DNA of 44,946 nt from Myxococcus llanfairpwllgwyngyllgogerychwyrndrobwllllantysiliogogogochensis (GTDB taxonomy: Bacteria; Myxococcota; Myxococcia; Myxococcales; Myxococcaceae): positions 1 through 44,946 of the forward strand of contig NZ_VIFM01000070.1 in assembly GCF_006636215.1 (NCBI RefSeq). Direction: 5' to 3'. The notes under the pieces were generated by a model. That model was not told the origin of the DNA. It made no database searches and saw only the letters and a program-made list of their open reading frames with translations. The position numbers and the translations under genes are program-made. Each line of letters starts with the position of its first letter. Position 1 is the first letter of the stretch. Positions 31,001 to 38,331 of this stretch are shown in pieces.

Positions 31001-33100
31001 GCTGTCGCACACCTCCGAGGCTCCGGGCCGCGTGCCGGCATTGCCGTCATCGCAGTCGCTGGCGTTGGCGACGTAGCCGCCGGGGACCGAGCAGGCCTGG
31101 GTGGTCTGGCTGGGGCTGCCGAAGCTGTCGCCGTCCGCGTCACGGTAGAAGGTGGTCTTCGCCCCTTCGTCGGCGGTGCCGTTGCAGTTGTTGTCCACGC
31201 CGTCGCACGTCTCCGAGGCTCCAGGCCGCGTGCCGGCATTTCCATCGTCGCAGTCGCTGGCGTTGGCGACGTAGCCAGCGGGCGCCGAGCAGGCCTGAGT
31301 GGTCTGGCTGGGGCTGCCAAAGCTGTCTCCGTCCGCGTCACGGTAGAAGGTGGTCTTCACCCCCTCGTCGATGGTTCCGTCGCAATCGTTGTCCAGGCTG
31401 TCGCAGGACTCCGTCGAGGGCCCCTGCACCGGCGCGCATTCGATGGCGCCGTGCGTGCAGTACGTCACTCCCGCGCCGCAGACGCCCTCGGCGCCCGTCG
31501 TGCACGCCGCGAGACCGCCTGGATTGCCGTCGTCCGCCGAGCCATCGCAGTCATTGTCCAGCCCATCGCACTGCTCCTCGGAGGCGGACTGGTTCTGCTG
31601 GCACACCACGTTGCCCTCGGTGCAGGCCGTGGTGCCGGTCGCGCAGACCCCCAACTGGCCGGTCGCGCAGCTCTCGCCTCCACTCGGATTGCCGTCATCC
31701 ACCTCGCCGTCGCAGTTGTCGTCCGTTCCGTTGCAGACCTCCGGTGCGCCGGGGTAGGTGGTGGACATGTAGTCATTGCAGTCGATTTCCTGGACGAAGC
31801 CAGGGGAGGGTTCACAGGCCTGCTCCGTGAGGAACTCGTCCCCGAAGCCGTCCTGGTCGCCGTCGAAGTAGAACGTCTGGGTCAGCGTCGTGGAGACCGG
31901 CGCCGCCGACGTCGAAGGGGTGGTGCTGCCCGTGCCCAGCTGCCCCTGGCCATTGTTTCCCCAGGCCCACACCGGGCATCCGGGCCGCACCGCCAGCACG
32001 TGCTGGGCCCCCGCCGCCAGGGCCCTCGCGTCCGACAGGCCCGCGACATTCACGGGCGTGGCGCTATGGGTCGTCGTGCCGTTGCCGAGCTGACCGGAGG
32101 CATTGTGGCCCCAGGCCATCGCCACCCCGTTACCGATGATGCCGAAGGAGCTGTTGTGTCCGGCCACCAGCGCCGTGACGGCGAAGACTCCACTGACGGG
32201 CGTGGGCGCCAGGACGGGCGACGTGGAGGCGATGCCGGTGCCCACCTGTCCGAAGTTGTTCTGCCCCCAGCCCCACACGTTTCCGAACTGCGCATCGACG
32301 ATGAGGGAGTGCCCCGAGCCCGCCGCCACGGCGGTCGCGCGGGGAATTCCAGTCACCAACACCGGCGACAACACGGTGGCGCTGGTCGCGCCAGTGCCCA
32401 CCTGACCGAAGGTGTTCTGGCCCCAGGCCCACACCCCGCCATCCGCATCCAACGCCATCGCGTGATTGATGCCAGCGGCGATGACCCGGAGGGTCGGCAA
32501 ATGGGGGACCACCACGGGCGTGGCGACCGCGGCGCTCGTCGCCCCCGTGCCTATCTGGCCAGAAGTATTCTGCCCCCACGCCCACAGCCGCCCATCGGCG
32601 CTCAGCGCCAGGGAGTAGTTGCCGTTGGCGGCGATGGCCTGGATGTCTGAGAGCGCGGCGACGCGCGTCGGCACCAGGACGCTGCCTCCCGTGCTGCCGA
32701 GCCCCGCCTGCCCGCTGGTATTCTGTCCCCAGGCCCAGACGTTGCCGCTCACATCCAGCGCGACGGAGTGGGCAATTCCAGCCGCCAGCGCCTTGATGGG
32801 AGGAATTCCAGGGACGAGAGATGGCTGGGCGGTGCTGCTGGTGGCCCCCGTGCCAAGCTGTCCGGCTCCATTCTGTCCCCAGGCCCAGACCTCGCCATGT
32901 TTGTTCAAGAAAAGTGAGTGGTAGGCCCCTGCCGCCAGGGCCTGGGTCACCCGCACCGAACTGAGCGACTGGGGCTTCGAGCCGAGGTGTTCATCCGCTT
33001 GGGCGACCACGGTGGGTTCACCGCAGCCGAGAGCCATGAGGATGAAAGCCAGGAGTGACGCGAGACGAGGGCGTAGGTCTGCCAGGGCCGGGTATGTCAC
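28064..33100 (-). CDS. Giant RCC1-MopE-RCC1 lipoprotein, 1678 residues
   Basis: A GTG start opens a signal ending LAFILMALGCGE (lipobox near residue 26). Seven RCC1 blades follow (about residues 50-410; repeated VWAWGQNxxGQ.GTG). A MopE-type 'putative metal-binding motif' region comes next (about 410-985), with D-x-D-x-D-G and C-D-x-x-D-N-[ND]-C-[DN]-G loops. Its second part is six near-identical 66-residue units (TTFYRDADGDSFGSPSQTT and so on). The C-terminal 690 residues hold fourteen RCC1 blades of 50 residues (VTAIAAGxxHTVALRQDGTV, WAWGDNxYGQLGDGTT). Blade 10 of these is shortened to 44. This equals three seven-bladed propellers, one before and two after the metal-binding stalk. It is probably displayed on the cell surface. 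No catalytic domain was found. Confidence 0.92.
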   Translation of the reverse strand: MTYPALADLRPRLASLLAFILMALGCGEPTVVAQADEHLGSKPQSLSSVRVTQALAAGAYHSLFLNKHGEVWAWGQNGAGQLGTGATSSTAQPSLVPGIPPIKALAAGIAHSVALDVSGNVWAWGQNTSGQAGLGSTGGSVLVPTRVAALSDIQAIAANGNYSLALSADGRLWAWGQNTSGQIGTGATSAAVATPVVVPHLPTLRVIAAGINHAMALDADGGVWAWGQNTFGQVGTGATSATVLSPVLVTGIPRATAVAAGSGHSLIVDAQFGNVWGWGQNNFGQVGTGIASTSPVLAPTPVSGVFAVTALVAGHNSSFGIIGNGVAMAWGHNASGQLGNGTTTHSATPVNVAGLSDARALAAGAQHVLAVRPGCPVWAWGNNGQGQLGTGSTTPSTSAAPVSTTLTQTFYFDGDQDGFGDEFLTEQACEPSPGFVQEIDCNDYMSTTYPGAPEVCNGTDDNCDGEVDDGNPSGGESCATGQLGVCATGTTACTEGNVVCQQNQSASEEQCDGLDNDCDGSADDGNPGGLAACTTGAEGVCGAGVTYCTHGAIECAPVQGPSTESCDSLDNDCDGTIDEGVKTTFYRDADGDSFGSPSQTTQACSAPAGYVANASDCDDGNAGTRPGASETCDGVDNNCNGTADEGAKTTFYRDADGDSFGSPSQTTQACSVPGGYVANASDCDDGNAGTRPGASEVCDSVDNNCNGTTDEGVKTTFYRDADGDSFGSPGQTTQACSVPGGYVTNASDCNDGNAGIRPGASEVCDSVDNNCNGTTDEGVKTTFYRDADADSFGNPSQTTQACSVPGGYVTNASDCDDGNAGTRPGASEVCDSVDNNCNGTTDEGVKTTFYRDADSDSFGSPSQTTQACSVPGGYVANASDCNDGNASIRPGASEVCDSVDNNCNGTTDEGVKTTFYRDADADSFGSPSQTTQACAVPGGYVTNASDCDDGNAGTRPGASEVCDGVDNNCDTLVDANPGGFVCAATDLPLVATGASHSIVVRHDGTVRACGRVSDGQLGDGIIPRSLTPVQTRNLTGVVALAAGDAHTVAVRQDGTVWAWGYNTTGWLGDGTSGWRSSPTQVQNLSGVTAVAAGLRHTVARRQDGTVWTWGSNNYGQLGDGTGSGRPTPVQVQNLTGVTMIAAHWNHTLVLRQDGTVWAWGDNYYGQLGDGTTTERPTPVQVHNLSGVTAIAAGWEHNMALKADGTVWAWGDNGDNQLGDGTTIDRLTPIQVPGLSGVTALAAGWRHSMALKADGTVWTWGSNFDGQLGDGTGTSRTTPVRIQGLSDVRAIATGANHSLARRQDGTTWTWGDNAYGQIGDGTTTDRSAPVRVQGVSSIMVLAAGREYSVALRQDGIPWAWGNNVDGQLGDGFTHWRTHFVQAAGLTGVTTVAAGDDHSLALRQDGTVWAWGSNAFSSLGDGTSIDRATPAQIQVPSGLTAITAGRWHSAALRNDGTVWAWGLDETASGWRRTPTQVQGLSGATAIAAGDSHTVVLRQDGTVWAWGDNWYGQLGDGTTTKRSSSVQAQGLYGVKAIAAGSDHTVALRQDGTVWTWGDNVYGQLGDGTTIDHLTPVQVQGLSGVVAIAAGDWHTVALRQDGSLWAWGGNHSSQLGDGTTTSRTTPVKVLGVHGVIALAAHGSHTVVMRPDGTLSTWGANGYGQLCDGTTTSRSTPVHVPVP
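30167..31354 (-). repeat. Six tandem 198-bp MopE repeats
   Basis: Units run (gene order) 31354-31157, 31156-30959, 30958-30761, 30760-30563, 30562-30365 and a diverging sixth at 30364-about 30167. Each encodes 66 residues with D-x-D-x-D-x-F, a Cys pair, NASDC[DN]DGNA and C-D-x-V-D-N-N-C. Long stretches are identical at the nucleotide level between units, including wobble positions, which indicates recent duplication or gene conversion. Confidence 0.9.
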
Positions 33101-33183
33101 GTGGCGGGCCTTTCTAAATTGGAGGAGGGATGTGGCTGGCTTCAGTATGTGATGGCTGGATGGCAGGTGTTAGCAATTCCTTG

Positions 33184-33204
33184 GCAGGGTAGGTTCTACC
33201 CTGC
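33184..33204. promoter_or_regulatory. Perfect 9-bp inverted repeat in a divergent intergenic region
   Basis: GCAGGGTAG (33184-33192) and CTACCCTGC (33196-33204) are perfect inverse complements around GTT. It lies between the giant RCC1/MopE gene (start 33100, minus) and the serine hydrolase (plus). An operator for one or both is likely. No adjacent regulator exists. Confidence 0.5.
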
Positions 33205-33299
33205 GTGAGTCAGGATTCTCCCGGTCCATGATTGGGTTTGTCATGTTCGACCCCAGAGAGGGGGGTGACACCTCCGCAGCCGAGCGGTGTTCCCTGTGC

Positions 33300-34496
33300 A
33301 TGAACATCCACACCCGGAGTCTCGAAGTCCGCCACGGTGATTCACTCGAACAGGGGCCCGCGCGACGGCCGAGCTTCACCTCGCTCTCCCTCGTCCTGTT
33401 CCTCGCCCTGGCCGGAGCCGTCAGTGGTTGCGGCGACGACGAAGAAGAACCCACGACGCTGCACGCGGACCTTCAAGCCATTCTCGAGGACGCCGTCGCC
33501 AAGGGCGTGACGCCTGGGGTTTCGCTGGCCGTTGCCTCGGACAAAGGCCCGATGTGGCTGGGGGTCGCGGGCGTCGCCGACGTCGAGCGGAATCAGCCCA
33601 TGTCCGCGCAGCACCGCTTCCGCGCGGGCAGCATCCTCAAGAGCCTGGTCGCCACCGCGGTGCTCCAGTCCGTCGAACGGCGCACGCTCGCGCTGGATGA
33701 CACCCTGACGGAGCGACTGCCGGCGAGCGTGACGGACCGTATCGAGAATGCGGGAGCCATCACCGTGGCCATGCTGCTCGGTCACCGCTCGGGCATTCCG
33801 GAGTGGGTCACCGACGAGACGAACATGGCCATCATGGCGGACCCGGAGCACCGCTGGACGCTCGAGGAGATTCTCGGCATCTCCGGAGCACGGCCCTCGG
33901 CTTTCCCTCCCGGTTCCCAGTATGGCTACTCGAACACCAACTACGTGCTCCTCGGCGAAATCCTCTCGGCCGCGGAAGGCCGGAGCTGGCGCGAGATTGT
34001 CCGAGAGCGGGTCATCGAGCGAGCGGGGCTTTCCCACACACGCGTGCCCGAGCCGGGAGACCTGGACTGCCCGGCGCCCTGCGCGCGTGGCTACGTTCCC
34101 TTCGACGGTGCGCTGGCGGACCTCACCGTCGTCGACCCGTCGATGGCCGGGGCTTCTGGCGGTCACGCCCTGGTGACCACCGTCTCCGACCTCCTCACCT
34201 TCTGGAAGAAGCTGCGCGCTGGTGCGCTCTTCGAGCGCAGGGAGACGCTGGAGGCCATGTTCGCGTTCCAATCGGCGCCCGACCCCGAGTCACGACTGGT
34301 CGGCTACGGGCTCGGGGTGATGCGGCTCGAGTCCCAAGGCGTTGTCGCCGTCGGACATCTGGGCGGCACGGCGGGCTACCAGAGCTTCATGCTCCATGTC
34401 CCCGCGACGGGCCGCTACGTCACGGGGAGCATCAATGTGCTGGGAGACCTGGCCGCGGTGCTCGTGCCCATCCTGGACCGCGCGGGACGGCCCTGA
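33300..34496 (+). CDS. Beta-lactamase-fold serine hydrolase, exported
   Basis: There are about 398 residues from the ATG at 33300. In-frame ATGs at 33228 and 33243 exist and none has a good ribosome site, so the start is uncertain. A hydrophobic segment ends AGAVSGCGDDE, a plausible lipobox, after an unusually long basic n-region. The class C/DD-carboxypeptidase motifs are S111-I-L-K114 (FRAGSILKSLV), Y-S-N (YGYSNTNYVLLGE) and H-L-G-G near the C-terminus (GHLGGTAGYQSF). SILK instead of S-x-T-K is a small deviation. Likely roles are DD-peptidase, esterase or peptidase at the envelope. It is convergent with another serine hydrolase gene, the two stops being about 37 bp apart. Confidence 0.85.
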   Translation: MNIHTRSLEVRHGDSLEQGPARRPSFTSLSLVLFLALAGAVSGCGDDEEEPTTLHADLQAILEDAVAKGVTPGVSLAVASDKGPMWLGVAGVADVERNQPMSAQHRFRAGSILKSLVATAVLQSVERRTLALDDTLTERLPASVTDRIENAGAITVAMLLGHRSGIPEWVTDETNMAIMADPEHRWTLEEILGISGARPSAFPPGSQYGYSNTNYVLLGEILSAAEGRSWREIVRERVIERAGLSHTRVPEPGDLDCPAPCARGYVPFDGALADLTVVDPSMAGASGGHALVTTVSDLLTFWKKLRAGALFERRETLEAMFAFQSAPDPESRLVGYGLGVMRLESQGVVAVGHLGGTAGYQSFMLHVPATGRYVTGSINVLGDLAAVLVPILDRAGRP

Positions 34497-34532
34497 GCCT
34501 CGAGCGAAGTGGGCCGGCCAGAGAGCCGCTGT

Positions 34533-36236
34533 TCAGGGGCCGGAAGCCTGGCGAGCCGCCCCCGTGGGTCGCGGTGCCTCCATCCGCTCCGCGCGAAACC
34601 GGCGCAGGCGTCGGCTGCTGACCAGCAATCCATCCACGCCTCCGGAGGCCGCCCGTGTGAAGGTCACCGCTCCGAGCGAGCCGATGAACCGGTCCCCACC
34701 CACGGGCTCCAGCACGACCTCGTCCCGACGGGGCCAGCGCACGGCCAGTTTTCCGTCCGCGATGCGCACCGTGTAGGTCATGGCGACCTCCTCGCCGCGA
34801 TACTGGCCGACGAACGCCGCCAGGTCCGAGGGCGTGGGCATGGGCGCGCTCAGGCGGATGAAGTCCCTCGTCGTGGGCCAGGCATCCCGGATGCGCAGCT
34901 CGCGTGGGGCCTGGGGCGTCGGCGCCACGAAGCGCCAGACATGCGTCGACTCGCCCGGGCGGAACGCGCCATCGCCAATATGGACGAAGGCCTTGGGCAT
35001 GCCGACCTCGCGCAGCGCTCCGTCCTTGACCTCCAGCCGCACGACTTCATCCGTCAGGGGACTCCAGTAGTTGCCGGCGAGCGCGGACAGCTCCGCCTCC
35101 GGAAATGCGACGGCGGGCGGCAGGGTGTCCTTCAGGAGGTCACCCAGATACACCTCGGCCACCTTCCACACGAGGTCCGTGACCGCAATCGAGCCGTTGT
35201 TGCACAACGCGACGATGGCCAGCCGTTGGTCGGGGAAGAGGACGGCCTCCGTGCGGAAGCCGGAACCCGTGCCGTCATGTCGCACCGTGCGCAGACCGCG
35301 ATGCTCCGCCACATGCAAGCCACCGCCATAACGCGTCTCGGTGCCATTGTTCAGCTTGCCGGAGGTCTGCATCAGCGCCTTCAAGGCCGGCCCGCCGACG
35401 CGCCCATCGAGCAGGTTCTGCTCCCACTTCAGCAAATCACTGACAGTGGAGAGCAGATTGCTGGCGCCGTAGTGGTCGTTGTTGGGCATGCTGATTCCCC
35501 AGCCGCTCTCGCGGGGGAAGTAGCCCATGGCGCGCCTGGGAACGACCGCGTTGTGGTCTTCCTGGAACCCGGTGTCGGTCATTCCGAGCGGCTTGAAGAG
35601 CCGCTCGTCGGCGAATGCCCGCAGGGGCTTGCCGGAGACGCGGTGCACGATGACCGCCAGCAATGTGTACGCGGCATTGCCATACAGGATTTCCGTCCCC
35701 GGCTCGAAGTTCACACCGCGTTGCCGGGTCAGCACCTCGAGGATGTCCGCCTCGGTGTTCAGGTCGTCGCCGCGCAAGCCGGCAAGGCTCAGCAACTGAC
35801 CCTGCTCGCGCAACCCGTTGGTGTGGTGCATCAGGTGCGCGATGGTGATGGTCTTGCCGTAGTCGGGTATCTCCGGCAGGTATTTGCGGATGTCGTCGTC
35901 CAGCGACAACTTGCCGTCTTGTGAGAGCAGCCCGATGGAGTACGCGGTGAACTGCTTGGTGACAGAGGCCAGATTGAAGACGGAGCGCGGCGTGATGGGG
36001 ACGTCGTATTCCAGATTCGCCATGCCATGGCCCCGCGCGTAGTCCACCACGCCGTCGCGAGAGACACCCACCGCGCAGCCGGGCGTGGCCTTGCCACTCC
36101 ATGGCGAGAAGATGGCGTCGACGCGTGAATGACGCTGGGCCCGAGAGCCCCGTGGCGTCTGGGCACTGGCGATGCTTCCGGGAAGGACCCACTGAACGAC
36201 GAGGGCCAGCAGAAGAAGAGAACGGGGAAGTCGCAT
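34533..36236 (-). CDS. Secreted beta-lactamase-fold serine hydrolase with C-terminal beta domain
   Basis: This 567-residue protein has a SPase I signal peptide (MRLPRSLLLLALVVQWVLPG, then SIASAQ). The catalytic domain has S91-V-T-K94 (FNLASVTKQFTAYS), Y-G-N (EILYGNAAYTLLAVI) and the H-D-G-T-G-S-G element (RHDGTGSGFRTEAVLFPDQ) in place of the KTG triad. HHTNGLREQ matches the usual HTSGL. Residues about 390-567 are a beta-rich extension (ALAGNYWSPLTDEVVRLEV, FVGQYRGEEVAMTYTV) like DUF3471-type accessory domains. Cell-wall peptide or ester hydrolysis is likely. The ATG at 36236 places the signal correctly; a longer frame to 36320 would bury it. Confidence 0.9.
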   Translation of the reverse strand: MRLPRSLLLLALVVQWVLPGSIASAQTPRGSRAQRHSRVDAIFSPWSGKATPGCAVGVSRDGVVDYARGHGMANLEYDVPITPRSVFNLASVTKQFTAYSIGLLSQDGKLSLDDDIRKYLPEIPDYGKTITIAHLMHHTNGLREQGQLLSLAGLRGDDLNTEADILEVLTRQRGVNFEPGTEILYGNAAYTLLAVIVHRVSGKPLRAFADERLFKPLGMTDTGFQEDHNAVVPRRAMGYFPRESGWGISMPNNDHYGASNLLSTVSDLLKWEQNLLDGRVGGPALKALMQTSGKLNNGTETRYGGGLHVAEHRGLRTVRHDGTGSGFRTEAVLFPDQRLAIVALCNNGSIAVTDLVWKVAEVYLGDLLKDTLPPAVAFPEAELSALAGNYWSPLTDEVVRLEVKDGALREVGMPKAFVHIGDGAFRPGESTHVWRFVAPTPQAPRELRIRDAWPTTRDFIRLSAPMPTPSDLAAFVGQYRGEEVAMTYTVRIADGKLAVRWPRRDEVVLEPVGGDRFIGSLGAVTFTRAASGGVDGLLVSSRRLRRFRAERMEAPRPTGAARQASGP

Positions 36237-36539
36237 GCGAAGGAGGCTCCTCGAGCGGGACGTCGAGCCGCCCCGCGACGAGAGGGAGGATTCCCGAGCC
36301 CTCCGCCCCGCGCGGGGCATATCTGCGAAGCCCCGCCAGGCGTCGGTGAACCGCGCGTTTCAGGCGGTGAGCCGCCGGGCGCGAAGGACGCTGGACATGG
36401 GCCTCGAGTCCCTGTGGGTGTTCGAGCAGCCACCTGTTCCGGGCGCCAGTCGGGCTCGAACTCGTTGGCGCGTGCAATAGCAAGCGGTTCCGAGTGTACT
36501 GTCGCCTTCACGCGTCTGGGGTTCCTGGAAGGCGCCCAA
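36237..36539. other. 303-bp region without a convincing gene
   Basis: It contains the 5' leader of the minus-strand serine hydrolase and the upstream region of the small gene at 36540. No repeat, RNA or strong promoter was recognised. The reading frame of the 36540 gene stays open leftward through here with no good start except a TTG at 36465. Confidence 0.4.
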
Positions 36540-36992
36540 GTGACCCTGTTGTCAGTCACGGAGCTGACTCAGGCTGAGCGTCAGACACGGCATGGCACCG
36601 CTTCGGGAGGCCGTAGGCTGGTGTGGCTCGTCGAACCCACGGATGCACCTCCGACGAGCATGCCTGTGATTGGCGACGTGAAGCTGACCGCTGGAGGGGA
36701 GCTGTACAACCCCGTGACCAATGCGACCTCATCGAAGCCATTCTCACCAGACATCGCCATCTACGACGTTCCGCAGTTCGCCCAGAAGTTTCCCAAGCTC
36801 ATGGGAGGGAAGAAGCTCTCGCCGCGAGAAAAATCCTTGATTCTCGAGGTGGTCATCCGAGGCTCCGCGCTCAAGAAAGAGGCCCTGGAGACGGCCGAGC
36901 TGGAGCTCGGGTTCCTGCCACCGGGATCAACGCCCGAGAGCGGTGTCACTCCTCGCTACGTGTCCTATCGTGCGAAGCTCAAGCGAAGATAA
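36540..36992 (+). CDS. Hypothetical small protein, possibly 5'-truncated
   Basis: There are about 150 residues if the GTG at 36540 is used; GGAAGG lies 8-12 bases upstream. No ATG is well placed. A TTG at 36465 would add 25 residues. The sequence is protein-like: VWLVEPTDAPPTSMPVIGDV, VPQFAQKFPKLMGGKKLSPR and ILEVVIRGSALKKEALETAE. It has a strand-rich first half and a helical second half. No family is recognised. Base composition is less GC-rich than its neighbours. It could be a remnant of a longer gene or an acquired one. Confidence 0.45.
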   Translation: MTLLSVTELTQAERQTRHGTASGGRRLVWLVEPTDAPPTSMPVIGDVKLTAGGELYNPVTNATSSKPFSPDIAIYDVPQFAQKFPKLMGGKKLSPREKSLILEVVIRGSALKKEALETAELELGFLPPGSTPESGVTPRYVSYRAKLKRR

Positions 36993-37018
36993 CTCGGCCA
37001 AGGCCAATCGTTGTTGGG

Positions 37019-37037
37019 GAGGGGACTTGAGCCCCTC
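37019..37037. terminator. Hairpin after the 36540 gene
   Basis: GAGGGG (37019-37024) and CCCCTC (37032-37037) form a 6-bp stem with a 7-base loop, 26 bp beyond the stop. No U-tract follows. Confidence 0.45.
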
Positions 37038-37132
37038 GAACTGCCCCGGTGTGCTTTGTCAGGCAAGCCCCTGAGGGTGTGCTGACGCAGCGCCCTGGCG
37101 GCGCGGTTGCCGGCATGCTGTTGCGATTCGCC

Positions 37133-37561
37133 TCAGCGGCGCGGGGCGCGTGCGAGCTGCTGACGCAGGTGGGACTCTTCCACGAGCCCCCAACGTTCGA
37201 GCAGCCGGCCGTCGGCGGAGAAGCGCAGCAGGTCGAGGACGGTGTAGGCCACCGGGAGTCCCGTCGGCGCGAATCCCATGAAGGGTCCCAGGTGGGTGGC
37301 TCGGGGCAGGACGCGACAGGCGACCTTGTCACCCTCCGCGACCAGGTCCTCGAGCACGAAGCGAACGTCGGGAAACGCGGTCCGCAAGCCGGCGAAGGCC
37401 TCTTTGATGCCCTCGCGCCCGGGCTTCATGTCGGGGTCTGGATGATGGTCGATGGCGTCGTGCTGGATGACGTCATCCAGGAGGCTGAAGTCGCCGGAGT
37501 GGATGGCTTCTTCGAGCCGCGGGTAGAACCGGCGCGCGGCGTCCTTGGCGGTAATGAGCAT
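37133..37561 (-). CDS. SnoaL-like ester cyclase family protein
   Basis: The 142-residue protein has the NTF2-like SnoaL fold: AARRFYPRLEEAIHSGDFSL, DDVIQHDAIDHHPDPDMKPG, REGIKEAFAGLRTAFPDV, VLEDLVAEGDKVACRV, THLGPFMGFAPTGLPVAY and GRLLERWGLVEESHLRQQL. Polyketide cyclases of this family catalyse aldol ring closures, but most isolated members are of unknown function. There is no polyketide gene nearby, so a small-molecule binding or hydrolytic role is as likely. The ATG at 37561 has AGGA at suitable distance. It is divergent from the GNAT gene. Confidence 0.85.
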   Translation of the reverse strand: MLITAKDAARRFYPRLEEAIHSGDFSLLDDVIQHDAIDHHPDPDMKPGREGIKEAFAGLRTAFPDVRFVLEDLVAEGDKVACRVLPRATHLGPFMGFAPTGLPVAYTVLDLLRFSADGRLLERWGLVEESHLRQQLARAPRR

Positions 37562-37729
37562 CGGATGTCCTGGTGAGGAGCGTGGGTGTGGGAGTCTCTC
37601 CATGGCTTCCGCGCGTGTCTTGCACGAATCGGACAGCGGCCGCGCGTCATGCCCGCTTGGCCGCTCCAGGGCGCGTGGCGCGTCTATTCTCTTGAGGCAA
37701 CACCACGCTCTTGGAATCGTATTCCTCCC

Positions 37730-38266
37730 ATGTCCCTGCCGCTTCGTATCGAATGTGGTCCCTGTGTCCTGCGTCCCTGGCGACGCGGTGACGAGGCGTC
37801 CCTGGTTCAGCACGCCAACAACCGCGAGGTGTGGCGCAACCTCCGTGACCGGTTTCCCCACCCCTACACGGCCGAGGATGCCGCGGGGTGGGTGAGCTAC
37901 GCGGGAGCCGTGCTGCCTCCCACGGACTTCGCCATCGAGGTGGACGGCGCCGCGGTGGGCTCCATGGGGCTGATTCCCGGCAAGGACGTCGAGCGCTATT
38001 CGGCGGAGGTGGGGTACTGGCTCGGGCAGTCGCTGTGGGGGCGGGGAATCGCCAGCAGCGCGCTCGACGCGTTCTCTTCGTGGACCTTCGCGAACACCGA
38101 CCTCCTCCGCCTGTTCGCGCTGCCCTTCGCCGACAACGTCGCGTCGTGTCGGGTGCTGGAGAAGGCGGGCTTCCAGCGCGAGGGCCTGTTGCGGCGCAGC
38201 GCCGTCAAGGACGGCACCGTGCATGACCAGGCGCTCTACGCGCGCCTGCGCCCGATGGGGCCCTGA
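37730..38266 (+). CDS. GNAT-family N-acetyltransferase (RimJ/RimL type)
   Basis: The protein has 178 residues. The Acetyltransf_3 pattern is present: CVLRPWRRGDEASLVQHANN, VWRNLRDRFPHPYTAEDA, FAIEVDGAAVGSMGLIPG, EVGYWLGQSLWGRGIASSAL (acetyl-CoA loop with Q/R-x-x-G-x-G/A as LWGRGIAS), and the C-terminal NVASCRVLEKAGFQREGLLR. It acetylates an amine of a protein N-terminus, amino acid or drug; the acceptor is unknown. TTCCTCCC before the ATG gives no clear ribosome site. It is divergent from the SnoaL-like gene and convergent with the pectate lyase gene. Confidence 0.9.
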   Translation: MSLPLRIECGPCVLRPWRRGDEASLVQHANNREVWRNLRDRFPHPYTAEDAAGWVSYAGAVLPPTDFAIEVDGAAVGSMGLIPGKDVERYSAEVGYWLGQSLWGRGIASSALDAFSSWTFANTDLLRLFALPFADNVASCRVLEKAGFQREGLLRRSAVKDGTVHDQALYARLRPMGP

Positions 38267-38331
38267 GCCCGCCCGCGGCTCAGGGGCTTTCGCGGCTCGG
38301 CGCAGGGGGGATGGCTTGAAGGCCACGCCCC

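Noticed and set aside
30167-31354. CRISPR-like array
   Set aside because: The 198-bp units are contiguous, in frame and encode MopE metal-binding repeats; there are no spacers.
29963-32650. Open frame of 895 codons on the plus strand
   Set aside because: It is antisense to the RCC1/MopE gene, whose repeats and high GC keep the opposite strand open; the product is low-complexity and has no domain.
36540-36559. GTGAC-N10-GTCAC inverted repeat at the candidate start of the small gene
   Set aside because: Short arms with a long spacer inside a probable reading frame; not distinguishable from chance.
37019-37037. T-arm-like element (5-bp stem, 7-base loop with TCAAGT on the minus strand), possible tRNA remnant or att site
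   Set aside because: No acceptor, D-arm or anticodon partner is found on either side, and a simple terminator hairpin explains it.
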